Assembly (NCBI RefSeq): GCF_028769735.1
Contig: NC_088170.1
Coordinates: 46,358,585-46,422,584, forward strand
Reading direction: 5' to 3'
Origin: Zonotrichia leucophrys gambelii
Taxonomy: Eukaryota > Chordata > Aves > Passeriformes > Passerellidae
Length of the DNA: 64,000 nt
Shown here: one piece after another, positions 1-13,500 of the stretch
How positions within the stretch are numbered: the stretch's first letter is position 1
Layout: every line of letters starts with the position of its first letter
The notes under the pieces: model-generated
Databases searched by the model: none
The model's input: only the letters and a program-made list of their open reading frames with translations
What the model was told of the DNA's origin: nothing
Translations under genes and position numbers: made by a program

Positions 1-3000
1 ACTGTCTGCAGACCAAAGATGACTAAACCACAAGGTGTAATGGATATTAATTTATTAAAAAAGCCTTGAAATTTCTCCAAGAATGAAGTCTTTGAAATCA
101 GATTAGGTCTTCTCTCTCTGTTCCAGCATATAGCTCGAGCTGTACTGAACATGATCCATACAAGCTATGCTCTACATAGAGTTAGCTGCTATTCTGGATA
201 TTAGCAAAATAAAGCATAATAATGTCAACCACCACCAGAAGCAGCAGCAAATAAACCTATTTCCACAGCAGGATGCTGCATATGTTTCAGGGAATATAGA
301 AAGTTTCAGTTATCGGCCAAATGAGTAATATTGTGCTGTGCTAGCCAGGCAGAAATTAGCTCCCCATTTTTCATCTCCATCTTCACAACCTACAGAAAAC
401 AATCTAATACACTAGGACTTTAATATGTCATTGTAGAAGTCAGAGAACTTTCCATCCAAAAAAGCTTTGATTTAAATCAGAACTGCAATTACACTGTGCA
501 ATATTCTTCTCCTCCATTGATTTTGTACTATTCAAACAGATATATTTTGAGTATTTTGAGTAAAACCAAATTGTGGAATTTCTTATGGTTTGGTTTGAGT
601 TTCTGTTTTTTTTGTTTTTTTTTTTAATGGAGAAATCAAAATACCTCTTTTATAAAAATAAGCTTCCCAAAACTTTTGTTGAGTCTTTTTTTTATTTTTA
701 ACATTTAGTAAAGGTTAATGGACAAAGCCAAGATCATGGCTGCCCATATATTAAACACTAAAATACTTTAAAACTCTACAGTCTCTGAGTTTCTCAAAGA
801 CTGAAAAATTACATTTAATTTTCCTCAGGCTTTTTTACTGCAACAAATAACAATTTCCATGGAAGAACATATCTAGCCATTCCAATTATCTTTATTAGCA
901 TATATAGATAGAAACATGTTGTGGTTTTTTAAAAAAATAAAATTATTTCCTGCAATTCAGCATATTTTAATAATCTGGTGTGCAACATTCAAGGTAGTTC
1001 TTTTTGTTTTGCCAAAGAAATTCTCCAAATGCCTAGGGAAAAATAAGGAAATACTCCTTACGAATACTGCTACCACTAAGAATATAAGAAGAAGCTGGGT
1101 TACATTTTAGAGACAAGAATCATTGTAGTGTATCATTCACAGTTTAAGGAGAGCAGCTTTAGTGTTCAGCCTTGCTTAGCAAGTAGAAATAATGAGATGG
1201 TGGGAAATGACAAATTCTCAGTATACCCATCTTATGGTTAGGTTTTCTCCTAGCTGGCTTGCAACACCTACTTGTGTATCCTTACTAATTTTGAAGACTA
1301 ACTTTTTACTTGCTATGATTCCATAAGAAAATTAGTGATCCAGTTTGGAAATTTAGAGCTGGGTCAGTTAAACTGCACCCTTTAATGAAATTTAAGCAAT
1401 TATGCTATCCTGAATTCCAAAGAATCCAAAAGCATTCTATGAAAGACTTTACTGAAATTCTCACCAAAAGACTAAAAATAGTTCTATCAGCAGAACTAAC
1501 TTTGCATAATTTTTGTATTGCCAAAAAAATTTACTGTAAAAGGAAGTCATCAGAAATCCTGTTTTAACACTTAAACTTAGATTATTTTAAACTAGATTCC
1601 CAGGCTTACTTAAATTATTCTGTATTTGTGATATTACTGGCTAAAATATATGAGTAGTTTAAATTTATAAGTGTCAATTAATAGCAGTATTTTTTTTTTG
1701 CTACTAACACACTTGCTGCAAGTGATTTCCTGGCATTGGTATGCAGCACATATGCTTCTTCTAAGAATAACTAAGAAACAATCTGCCTAGAAATTATCTA
1801 CCCCGACTCTATAAAGGACTGTTCATCTGTATTACCAAAACTGACAGCTGGTTCTAGCCTATTTACAAAAAAACCACAAACCTCACTATTTTCTTTACTG
1901 TTGCTGTTATCATGCAGAGATTTAAAAGAATGCAAATTCTATCAAAGAATCATCTTAGCATAACCCTTCCTGTAATGAAATGTTATCATCCTAAATAATT
2001 TTATGCAAACTACATGATGAAACTGTATAACAAAACCAGTGCTTATATCCATTGCTGACTTTATGAATAAGTAACTTGTACTCAATTCTCACATGCATGC
2101 TTTACAACAAAAAAAGCCATCTGCCATCCATTACAAAAGACTGCCATATATTTTTGGACACGTAGCGTTTTGCAGTTGTCTACCAGCCATTAAATTGGCT
2201 TCCACATTTTGGACCCACATTCAGGGCCTTGTTAAATATTTGCTACCTTATCTAAAGCACACAGTTTTCCACCAGATAACTCCTCTAATGAGTAAATGTC
2301 TGACTCTGGATCTGCATATACACCAATAATATCATCATTATATCAACCTGCTGCCTGCTAGCAAGCCACGAAAATGTAGTTTGATAAGGCATGAAGCAAA
2401 ACAGACTGTGGAGAGCCCAGTTAATTTTAATTCTCTAGTTACAATATAAGAAAACCCACCTGAATTTCAATTTTCTGCTTTCAAAGGAATGAGACTGAGA
2501 AACATGTCTTTTCCTTTCTCCCATATGTACCTCAAATAAAACAGCACTTATTGGATCAGGGAAACAAATAGCAAACTTTTACATAACAAAATGCCCATGT
2601 CAGATGTAAGCATCTTGGAACTGAGTCTTAATTCCAGGAATAATTAGTTATACAAAGGGAACCCCCTCCACAGGGAAGAACAAATAGACATTTACTTATA
2701 TATACTTCACTGTTCAGGAGATTGTCTGAAGAGGCAAATTCTAATCTGTTCCCCAAAGCAGGCAAATGAGGATGTGAGCATATGGTTCTGCCTCCTACAT
2801 AAACATACAGAGAAGCAGACAAAAAAGGCAAAAGAAAGGAGCAGGTAAAGCCGTCTGTGTTTGTCTCTGTTTGACATGAAACAGGACTGACGTGGCTTAG
2901 CAGGCAGACATGTTCCTCTTGGCTGTTTGGGGTCAAAGCATGGACTTGGCTATTTTAGATGGCAATTCAGAGGTACCTGATCTAAACCACGCTCTTTCCT

Positions 3001-6000
3001 CTTGCTACATAAACCTAAATTAAGCACATAAAGTAATACTGCCCTTATCTGGGCAATATTGGGCTGCATAATAATTTTGGAGAGCAAAGCAGGAAAAAAG
3101 ATCATACTTTCACCCATATTATCTACTGTCTCTTCCTCTCACATTTTTTTTTCTAAATCAAAAAATAGGTATTGTTGATAGATATTTAGCACCTGTTCCC
3201 TTCAAATCAATCTCTGCTGGAGTAAATCTCACATCACCTGAGGAAATTATTTTTGCATAGATTCTCTTGATAAAGATGATCTTCAAGCCAACCATATAAA
3301 GCAGAGAGGATCTGTTTCTTTGTCTGTGAGAGTTGCATTTTTCACAGGAAAAAAATGTTAGTACAAAAGGTGGGACCCAATTAAGGTATCCAAAAGCTAT
3401 AAACATTAATTTAAGCCATCATCCTAAGCCCCCTTTGTGGCTAGAGCCCTTCAGAGTGACCACTGCACTGGATGCTCAGGGGAAGACTCAGTCGTCAGAA
3501 TCCAGCTGTCTGCTGTCACTCTTGGCACTTCAGATTACCAGGACACATATCATATGGGAATGGATGTCTCATCTGCCTTGCATCCCATCTGACAAGCACA
3601 TGCAGGTAGCTGGATCTCAAGAAGCTCAAGATAACCATTTTGGAGAAACTGAAACTTCATTTTTGCTGACAGTAAGATGAATTGCCTGATAAAGAGACCT
3701 GTTTCCATTGATTATAAAATAAATCTGTGATAATCTGTTTGAGCTGGAAGCCTAACTCTTAGATGTCTCAGTAAGAGCAAAAGAATCTCAACTTCATGAA
3801 GCTTTGGTATTAAATAGTGAGGTCAAAGAAGCATCAGGAAATGCTGAACTGTGATTATATATGCAGTGCTAGGAGAAAGTATTAATGGGGAGGTTATCTT
3901 TGAAGATTGATGCTGCATTTTGTAACTATCTCTTTTCTCAAGAGCTTCTACAATCATTTTCAAAATGCTAGTACGGTGTTTTGTAATGTATTTGACATGG
4001 CAGCAGTGGATGTTAAAAAAAAAAAAAAATTTTTCCCATTATCCCTACTTAAAGTGTAGAAGTCAAGGCTACTGTTATACTTTTTGCATTTGAAAGCAAC
4101 AGAATGCTAAAATTATTTATTCATTAAGAATTGCAAGCAATAACCTCAGATTTATGGATCTTAAAATTTATTTCAGGTGACAAAAAATGTTTTTTTGTGT
4201 TAGTTTTTTGTCAGCCTCAGGGTTACACATTTCTTAACCTTGGATTGTATCTCAGAACTATCAACTGCCTTATATATTTTATTGCCACTTGCATAGATAT
4301 TCTGTTCATTATGGCACAGTCACACTATAGGTAGGTCAAAGAAATATATATTATATATGCACAGATATTGAGAAATAAAGTTGTCAGCATCATTCAGTAT
4401 GTCACATAAATATTTCTCTTAGGAATTATCTTCTGCTCTGTGGAGTTTTCTATTTGTATTCATGTCTCCTTTCTGATAAAATGCAAGATTATATAAATTC
4501 CGTTTTCCCCCCAGTGTCTGCAAAATATTCTAATTCTGTTATGCTTTTTGTACTTTCTCTCCATGTACTTCCTTCACTGTTTTCTGAATCTCATCAATGT
4601 TTATTCCCTGTTTTGAATTAGTTTTTACCACTTCAATGCATAAACCTGATCTTGCTGTACACTTTCTGTGGTCTGCTTCTCTTCTTTCAATCTATGCAGG
4701 AATTCAACTTTAATTAAAATATTAAAATGGCAACAATATTTACAAAATAATCTGGGTCCTGGAGATGTTGATTTCAGGATGTATGCCACATTCATTTTTT
4801 TAGAGGAAACGAACATTTTAGTTGTTCTTCTGACTCCACATTCTTAAGTGTGTAATTCACGGTCATTGCTATGAAAATATCTGATGTTTGCCCATACAAG
4901 GCATGGTTTGACTGGAGAGCAAGGATATTTCTCCAATTATGCAATCAATCCTTTAAAAACACGATTTAAATTTTCTACTGTCTTTACATGGCCAGATGAG
5001 TTGGATATAATTGAATTTTTTTGCAGTTTTTTACCTGGAACATACAACACTCCGGATGGCATCCCGTGGTCTCCTCTTTCATCTCAGAAGAAAGAGGAAA
5101 ATTTAGCTGAAGTTACCAGAATGTTCCTGTATTTTTGTCCTTTTCAGAAAACTAAGAGTAAAAACAATTGGTCAAACCCTTGTCCATATCTCACAGAGAG
5201 AAAACCACTCCAAAGAAAACCAAACAAGTGTGTGCACTAGATAGCAGCTGCCTTCTTATTAACCCACCCTTCTTCTCAACCTATAGCATCGTTTCCCCCA
5301 TTGTATTTTAAATTTGTAATGTAGCATGATCAGTAAATGAACTTGTCTCAGCATATATGAATTTGTTCAAGTTTCATGCCACAATGTTTAAATCAGAAAA
5401 TGTAAAACTCTAACAAAATTGTCTCTATTTGCCTTTGTATTTTTTAGAGAATGGAAGTTTCAGAAATAGTTTTCTGGGCTGCGTGAGTCACAAACACCTT
5501 GTTTTTAAATGCTTTGTCTTCTAGATACTGAGAGGGAATAACAAACTGGGTAACTTTCACAGTGTAAATGTTTTGCTCTGCGTGACAGTAAATTTTTAGC
5601 CATTTCAGAAGTGGATATCTCTAATGGGAAAAATAAAGGTTTTGCTGCCTTTTCTTTCTGTGTGATGCTTTTCTTTCACGTTTGCTTGCTTTCTTGCAGG
5701 AATTAATTCCTAGTCTTTCAGGAACTTTGATAGATGAAAAAAATAATACCACTGAGACACCCGTTTAATGGAAGTCTTCCATTTTTTACTGGTTTTGCAG
5801 CCTAGCATTCCAGGCAAGGCTAATTGCTACGGGTTGCTGTGTCATATAGTTTGTCCCTATCCTTTGGAAACAGAAAAAAAATAAAGGTGTGGCAGTTCCT
5901 CTCTCAGGAATATGAATAGACAATTGAAGTTAAAAGGCAAGCTGCGTTGCTGCAGCAACTGAGCTTGCAAATTGGAAGGCTAAACTGTTACCAAACTTTC

Positions 6001-6479
6001 TCGTGGCAGGATATATCCTGGTTCTTGAATGATGATGCTTAAAATTTAAATACCCTGCATTCCAAATAATGGAAAGGAAAGCAAATAGCCTGATTGGGAA
6101 AAGGTGGCAAGCTGTCTCTGTGTATCTCGTCAGTCATATTTACACCACTTCAAGACCACTGTCACACAACGAGGTTATACAGACAACTTACCCAAAATGC
6201 ACTCTCTTTAAAATAAATTTTCTTTCATTATCTTAAAAAAAGTGAGATCATGGTGGACAGCCTGATTCTTATAACCTGATACCCCCTCATGCCACTGGCT
6301 GTTTCCAAAAACTCCCATCAGAAAAGGTTGAATTGCTAGGAATGTAGAAAGGGCACAGCCAAATGGCTACCAGCTACTAATTGAATATTAATTATATTTA
6401 CTTAATAAATGACTGCTATACAATATAGGCAGCATAAAGGGCAATGCTGGAGCAATTCCGATCTGGCAGATGGATGGAT
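1..6479. other. AT-rich noncoding stretch, no gene recognised
   Basis: I see no complete gene, RNA gene or clear mobile element here. The stretch is AT-rich with short homopolymer tracts, such as T runs near 608-626 and 688-697 and an A run near 4017-4029. Open frames of 60-118 codons (for example 3333-3680 and 4884-5240, plus strand) are typical of chance frames in this composition. Around 5448-5482 and 5701-5769 there are strong splice-acceptor-like tracts followed by short open frames, and an AATAAA lies near 5880. These could be tiny exons, but nothing ties them to a known protein. The stretch is either intergenic or intronic. Confidence 0.6.
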
Positions 6480-8262
6480 TTTCACAGAATCACAGAACAA
6501 GCTCAGCTGGAAGGGACCCACAAGGATCATTGAGTCCAACTCTCAGCCCTGCAGAGCACCATCCCCAAAAGTCACGCCATGTGCCTGAGAGCTTCTTGAA
6601 CTCTGTCAGGCTTGGTATGGTCTGTGACCACTGGCCTGGGAAGCCCATTCCAGTGCCCAACTCCTCTCTGGAGTGAAGAATCTTTTTCTAACATTGAACC
6701 TAAACCTCCCCTGACACAACTTCAGGCCATTCCCTTGGGTCCTGTCATTTGTCACCACAGACAAGAGATCAGTGCCTGCCTCTCCTCTTCCCCTCATGAG
6801 GAATTTGTAACTGCAATGAGGTCTCCGCTCAGTCTCCTCTTCTCCAGGCTGAACAACCAAGTGACCTCCGCCACTCCTCAAATGGCTTCTCCTCAAAGTC
6901 CTTCACCTTCTTTGTGGTTCTCCTTTGGATGCTCTCTAATAGTTTAATATCCTTCTTACACTGTGGTACCCAAAATTGCCCCCAGCGCTCGAGGTGAGGC
7001 TGCCCCAGTGCAGAGCAGAGCAGGACAAACCCTTCCCTTGCCTGGCTGGTGATGCTGTGCCTGATGCACCCCAGGACACAAGGTGAACCTCCTGGCTGCC
7101 AGGGCACTGCTGACACAAATTAAATTTGCTGTAGATCAGGTCCCCAGATCCCTTTCTGTGGTGTTGTTTTCCAGTATCCCATTCCCCAGTCTGTCTGTAC
7201 ATCCAGAGCTGCCCCATCCCAGGTACAGAATCTGGCACTTTCCAATGTTTAACTTCATTTGGTTGGTGATTGCCCTGCTCTCTGTGTTGTCAGGGCCGCT
7301 CTGCAGGGCCTCCCTGCCCTTGAAGGAGTCAACAGCTCCTCCCAGTTTTGTATCATCTGCAAACTTGCTCAGTATCCCCTCCTTTACTATGTCCCAGTCC
7401 TGTATGAGGCTGCTGAAGGGCACAGGGCCAAGGATGGAGCCCTGTGGAACCCCACTAGTGACAGGTCACCAGTCTGATGTCACCCCATTCACTGTAACCC
7501 TTTGGGCCTGACTCATGAGCCAGTTGCTCACCCATCACATGAAGTGTTTATCCAGCTGTGGGATGGACATTTTGTACAGAAGGATTCTGTGACAGACAGT
7601 ATCAAATCTGTGCTGAAATCCAAAGGGATTACATCAATTGGCTTCCCCTGGTCAGCTGGGTGGGGTTACCTTGTCATGAAAGGAAATCAGGTTTCCACTC
7701 CTGAAGCCATGCTGGCTGTAACCAATCACTGTCTTGTCTTTCAGGTGTTTTTCAATACCTCCCAGAATAATCTTCTCCATAACTTTGCCAGGCACTGAAG
7801 TGAGACTGACAGGCCTGTAGTCTGGGGTCCTCCTTCTTGAAAACTGGGACAATGTTTACCAGTTTCCAGCTGGGACTTCTCTGAATTCCCTAGACTGCTT
7901 AAAAATCTTTGAAAAAGATTTTAAAATGACATCAGCAACTCTTTGAGGGTTCTTGGATGAATCCCCTCAGACCCCATAGATTAGTGGGGTTCCAGCTGGA
8001 ACACCAGATCCTTTACAATTTCAGGGTTGACTGAGAGTTGATCATTCTCACAGCCATGGTTCTCCAAATGAGGCCACTGAGATCCCCTTGATCCATCATC
8101 CATGTTGAAGAGTGACGCAAAGAACATGTTAAACACTTCTGGCTTGTCCATGTCCCTGTTTGTGAAGTGACCATCCTCATCCTGTAATGGGCTAAGTTTC
8201 ATTAGGTTACTCTTGGGTTTTCCTCTAACAATTCTTGCTTGGAGCATAGGTATATGCTACCT
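6480..8262 (-). mobile_element. CR1 LINE (non-LTR retrotransposon), 5'-truncated and degraded
   Basis: This is a chicken-repeat-1 type LINE inserted on the minus strand. Its 3' end lies at the left: the plus strand begins with the CACAGAATCACAGAA-type end and then 'AGCTGGAAGGGACC', as expected for the reverse complement of a CR1 3' UTR. Reading right to left, minus-strand frames carry the distal part of ORF2. 7981-8247 has a stretch like the region upstream of reverse transcriptase (LMKLSPLQDEDGHFTN). 7652-7852 has [18 protein letters not shown] and [10 protein letters not shown]. 7136-7423 has FADDTKLGG, which is the catalytic YxDD-type block. 6829-7116 has the C-terminal SIQRRTTKKVKDFEE segment. 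The frames are broken by shifts and stops, so it cannot encode an active enzyme. The N-terminal endonuclease is missing, which fits the usual 5' truncation of CR1. Confidence 0.95.
7136..8247 (-). pseudogene. CR1 ORF2 reverse transcriptase remnant
   Basis: This is the decayed coding part of the CR1 element. Three minus-strand frames together preserve the order of reverse-transcriptase motifs: the [11 protein letters not shown] block, the QHGFRSG block and FADDTKLGG with its two catalytic aspartates. They lie in different frames separated by frameshifts, and no start codon or endonuclease domain is present. In life the protein copied the element's RNA at a nicked chromosomal target. This copy is an inert fossil with no sign of domestication. 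Confidence 0.9.
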
Positions 8263-9330
8263 CTGAGAACAAGAAGTTATGACTCTAATAGGTAAATCTA
8301 GGAGTAACATTTTAAGACCTCAGAATGAAGTACTCATTTCTGTTCTGAGACATTTGGCTTTATTTACAAAATGGGAATTGGGCACCTCAAAAAAGCATGT
8401 AAGCAGGGATTTTTTAAAGAATTGCATGGTATTTGTAGCAGTGTGCTTTGAAAACACATTTTTCTCCAGAGCCAAAGTCCTCTGGAAGGAAAAAAATGCT
8501 GAAAAAAACTAGATTTGAGATTTATAAGACAAAAAATGTTGTTTTTTAATAGCCTATTCACAGCATTTCTCTTTCAAAAAGCCTAAGCAGGAGACCTCTA
8601 TTGTTGGAGGGGGTGTCATGCACAATTTATGATAAATTTGTTGTTGGACCTAGGGTGGTTTGGTTTCCTCCTCTGCTTTTCTAAAAGAAAAATTAGCCAG
8701 AAAAAATTCATAGATTTTCAAAGAAAGAGGTAGGCAGTTCTGGCATTTAAAAGATTAAAGCTTAAATAGCCCTAATCCCTTAGGAGTCACAGGACATCAC
8801 TGTGGTTGTAAGAGAGCAAATGGGCTAATAGTGGCCCCTGATTGATAGTGAATATTATTTTTTTGGCTAACAGTCACAAGTTATAAGTCTGAGAGGTTTA
8901 ATAAACTGGTACTGATATCTAATATTTTTTCCAGATTTGTTTCACTGGATACAGAAATATACACATTTAATCAAAAAATATGCAGAAATAGCTGAAATAC
9001 CTTTCAGTATGAGGAAACATTATTAGAATCCACATGTTTAAGAAGAATCAAAGATGGAATAGACATCAAAACTGCTCATTATAAAAGGCAATACTGTGCT
9101 AGAAAAAAGGGTCATGAGACTCCGTGTTTCAGAACTTGTTTGAAGCACTTGGGAAGCCATTTAGAAGATGTAGGTTCCCAAAAGTTATTTTTCCCTTCCT
9201 CATGAATACACATAAGGCCCTTCTTGAGCCACATGTATATTTTTTTTTAATGATAATGTAATCTCTTAAAACCATTATTTCTGTGCACTATTTCTCATTA
9301 ATGGCAACAATGTGCTGTCTAAATGTCCAG

Positions 9331-9470
9331 ACTGGAAGAGGTTGTGCAAAGAATACAAGAAATATAAAAAGTTGCAGCAGGAAAAGGCTGAATATTCAAA
9401 AGTCAGAAAAGATTCTGGCCACATGGTGGCTCCTTGGCCCCTAAAAATCACAGAAGTCAGAATCCCCAAG
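9331..9470 (+). CDS. candidate internal exon, lysine-rich (unrecognised)
   Basis: An open stretch lies between a possible acceptor (ATGTCCAG before 9331) and a near-consensus donor (CCCCAAG followed by GTGAGA at 9471). Only one of three frames is open. It reads DWKRLCKEYKKYKKLQQEKAE, then SKVRKDSGHM and PLKITEVRIPK. This is a charged, coiled-coil-like segment unlike the hydrophobic chance frames around it. The acceptor's pyrimidine tract is poor. Two bases complete the first codon, so the preceding exon would end in phase 1; this exon ends in phase 0. I do not recognise the protein. It may be an exon of the same plus-strand gene that ends at 61926, an old processed fragment, or chance. Confidence 0.3.
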
Positions 9471-10473
9471 GTGAGAGATCTCCCTGAATCAACAGCACAG
9501 GCATAGAGGATATCCTATAGTCTTTTGTGTCCTCACAGCACACCATGTATGTCACATTAAATTTTAAGCATGATACCTGCCAGAGCCAAAGGAACATATT
9601 CTGTCAAGTTCTGAGATTTAATTGATGAAGTAGTTAAAATTAATGAACTAAAAGCAGTGAAAAACTTTTCACAATCAAATTGTTATTATAAACAATCCAT
9701 ATCTACCCAAGATATTCCATTAATATTTTTGTAGAGTAAACTCTACAGTGTAGAGCTCCAGGTATGTGACTGCATATTCCTTGACAAGAGCATCTGTCTA
9801 AACACCTGCAAGTGCAGACCTAAGAAAATATAAAAATGAAAAACAGGAGAGTGGTTGGTAGTCAATAAGAAATTGAAAAAAAAATAAAATCAATGCTCAA
9901 ATCAATACTTTTTATTCTAATGTGATCTGTTTTATTGAATGTCAATATAGACTTGCAGAAAGTAACCCAATGTCCTTCTTAATTATGAAAAAGGATTTAC
10001 TTTTTTCCCCTAAATTCCCATAGAATATTTTTAAGCAGCTTCTAAGAAAACTCTAAACACTCCTGCAAAGACACTCCTTTTTTAACCTAAATCATTTGAA
10101 GCACACTATCCTTTAAATCTCAATACAAGACATCATATCCATCTACACCTACATGTAAATGCAGGTATGTAAAGGAATACTCAAATTGCACAGGGTCAGT
10201 GAAACCTGTCCTGCAATATCCTTGGGGCTGACAAATAGAGCAGTCAGAGAAGAGAATGGACCAGAAAATTTTTAGAAGAGCACAAGGGGTCAGACAGCTG
10301 GCTAAAGTTAGAGCAGCCCTCGAACAACTTTGTGTAGTATTTTACTTTTGGTCTAATGATAGAAACCTTCACTGATTACAAGATCTTTTGGCTTTTTACT
10401 TATCCTCTTCTGGAATAATGAACATTTGGGTAAGTCTAAGATTGATGATGAATATATTCCCTTCGATTATCAG

Positions 10474-10550
10474 AGCTGGCTGAAAAAAGCAGCTTTTATT
10501 GGCCTGCTGGGTTGGACAATGAACTCCCTGTGAGAAACACTGGTTGCCAG
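10474..10550 (+). CDS. candidate short exon (unrecognised)
   Basis: The 77-bp interval runs from an acceptor (TTCCCTTCGATTATCAG) to a consensus donor (GTTGCCAG followed by GTAAGT). One frame is open and reads LAEKSSFYWPAGLDNELPVR then NTGCQ. The incoming exon would need to end in phase 1 and this one ends in phase 0, so it does not join directly to 9331-9470. The donor is excellent. The length is too short for the open frame itself to be strong evidence, and I recognise no family. Confidence 0.22.
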
Positions 10551-13500
10551 GTAAGTGGAGGATTGTTCTGAGCTATCTGCCAAGCAGATAGAGTAAAAAT
10601 TTAACTCCTTCAAATCGGAACCTTTTTCATTAAAAATTATAAATTTGAGAATCTAGTATTCTTCTAAACCACTGCCTCTAAAGTAGAATGTGCTTTTCAG
10701 TCATGCTTTTAATGTATGACATAGTTCAGAGATGGATTTGAATCAAAGCAAAGACAGACTGTGGCTGGTTTTAGACAGATGAACAAAGGAAAGAGGCAGC
10801 CCCTGGGACTTGTCTGCCTTCATGCCATGAATAACACACTTTAATATGGCTTACAGTTGGGATTATTAAAATGATCATATCATTTAACTAGCCAGAATTT
10901 CCCTGAGACTTCCTTTGGGATTCAGCCCTTTTTATATCCCCCATATTCTTGCCTTCAGTGCAGTTTTGTGGTTTTAAAGGACAGTGTCAGCTTGTCCTTA
11001 CAGTCTGGATGTGTTTCTGTAGTCTCTGCTTGGAGAGTGACAGAACTAAATAACAAACAAAAAAGAATGGCTGAATAATTTCCACACTACACCCTTCAAG
11101 CTGTTCTGTTGTCTAAGAGAAACACCTTGCAATCTAAATATTTTTACAACTCACAAAATCTGAAGAGGTTGTGCAGGTGCTGCTAGCTGATTATTGTTTC
11201 TAGAAATCTAACTTATGGTGATATTTCACACCAACGAAATCCAGTTTAGCTTAGCATAGCTCAGATATAGAAAGAAAATGTTCTCAAAAGAAGAATATGT
11301 GAGCTGAGTGAGAGATGATCTTATTTATGGCTTCTACATTTCTCATCTGAGTCACAGAGGGGAAGGCTATAGTGTAATGACTGCGCAACAATTTGGAGTA
11401 GCACCACCTTTGAATACATGTCTGTGTGTGATTGATACATGTAGTTCTTACTCACACCAAGCATGAACAAACTGATAATTAATAATATTTAATCAAATGA
11501 GGACCACTGACACATGAAGTTGGCATTTTATAGCACACATTAAAAATATATTTTTCTTGTAGGGATAATTTTGAACCCATCACTATTTCAATTAATTGAG
11601 GTAAAAATAATAATGCTTTTATGGATTTCTAACAGCCCAATTGTATCAGTAATTAAAATAATTATTCAGTTAAAACATTAAATTTTTTTTTGTAATTGAA
11701 ATAACCATAAATCTGTTCACTTCAGAATGATAATTAATTTCAATATTTTATTTTTTCATTTTGTCATCTTGGATACAATTTTCCTTTACTTGTTTTTGTA
11801 TTTTATTACATAGCATGTTGTATGCTTGCATTCTGGAATTACCTTTGAAAATTCCATACAGCAAAAAGAATTCCTTTAGGAAGTCTTTACACAGAGTGAG
11901 TCTGTCTCCTGCCAGAAGGAAACCTGGGTTCCCTGGTGTGGTGCTGGAGCCAGAGTGAAGCTGGGTCACGTTTTTATAGCTGACTGAATGCCTGGGTGCC
12001 TGGATGTGTGGGTGGGTGGGCTGTTCCCTGCCTACACTACTGAAGGTCATTTCTCACTGCATAAAAAAGGCAAACTTCAATATTAGCCACTGTATAGGAC
12101 TAATTTTTCATTTAGATGGTAAAAATTAAAGAAACAAATATTTTAATTAGGAAAAAACAAATCTTTTGCTATTAAGATAATTTCACCTGGAAATTCCCAT
12201 AAGTTTATTTAAAAAAAAAATTGAATAGGATCAGATTAGAAATTTAAAATTAGGAATAAAATAAAACCATGATGTTTTTTAGTTGAACCTTCCAGAGCTT
12301 ACTCAGATAAAGAAAGGAAAGGAAGATTTCCCAATATTAGAGTTTGGTTATTTAATTTTCTAGTCTATTTCCTGTGAATTTTGTATATACATCAAGCACA
12401 AAAGTATTTTGTATCAGTACTACTGATCTCAATAAATACAAAAATGTAACTGTTACAAAGACCTAAGGAGATGAAGCAGCAACTTAGGTATATCTGCAAA
12501 ACCATTTCTTTTCTTGTGGCAGAGGTATTGTGAATATCTATTTTTGTATTCCACGGTAAAGTGGATCTCTGATTCTTTTGGGGAAAAATGCTTCTTTTAG
12601 CCAAAAATATAAAAAGATTTTTTTTTTTGGCATGTGTATGGAGCCGAAGTTACTACCAGATGTGAGTAAAGTGACAATATTGCAGTGATGAGACTGAAGT
12701 TAGAGCAAAGAATTACACAGTAGTGCAAAATTACTGTCAGGAAGGAAAAAATTATTTCCTAAGAGCTGGATGTCACTGTATCCTAACCCTGTTATGACCA
12801 ATTAGCCTCCTCTTTGCTCAGATAATGTAAAAACATGTATTCTATTGGACTGAGGTCTGTGCATAGTCTCTTGACCAATAAAGTTAATGTACCGAAATGT
12901 CTTCTTGATGAAGGCTTCTTTTTTATTTGTCTTTTAGTAGTTTTATAAAAATAGAAATACTCCTCATTTATGTTTGAAGGAAACCCTATCAGTAACAGTG
13001 ATCTTTTTTAACCAGAAGCAAACTATCACCTGCCACCTACCGTGGATTTCAGTTCCCAGAGAAGCAGCATTTTAAGTGTGAAGGGCTCCATCGTGTACTG
13101 CTAAGCCAAGGCAGGAGAGTAGGAACCTTCCATCTTCCAGCCCAGTCTGTTTTCCATCCTTTCCAGATATCAGGTTACTATTTGCTGATCCTGCTTGCTT
13201 AATTGAAATTCCATTCAATAGCTTTCACAGGCTTATGCAGTTCCCAGCATTAAATGGAAGGTTGAGGAATAATACACTAATGAAAGTTTAGAGGATAAGC
13301 TCCAGCCTACAGTAAGGATAGGAGAATGCAGGGCTGCTACTTTTATTAATCTCAAACTTGCCAAAGACTTTAGCCATACACAACAATAAATGATATATTC
13401 TTGGTAGGCAGTGTCATTCATTGGATCACAAAGATCCAAGATTCAGAAAGCAGTCAGTCTGGTTTTGAGCCATCAGAACAATGAAGCCGCAACAGCAATA

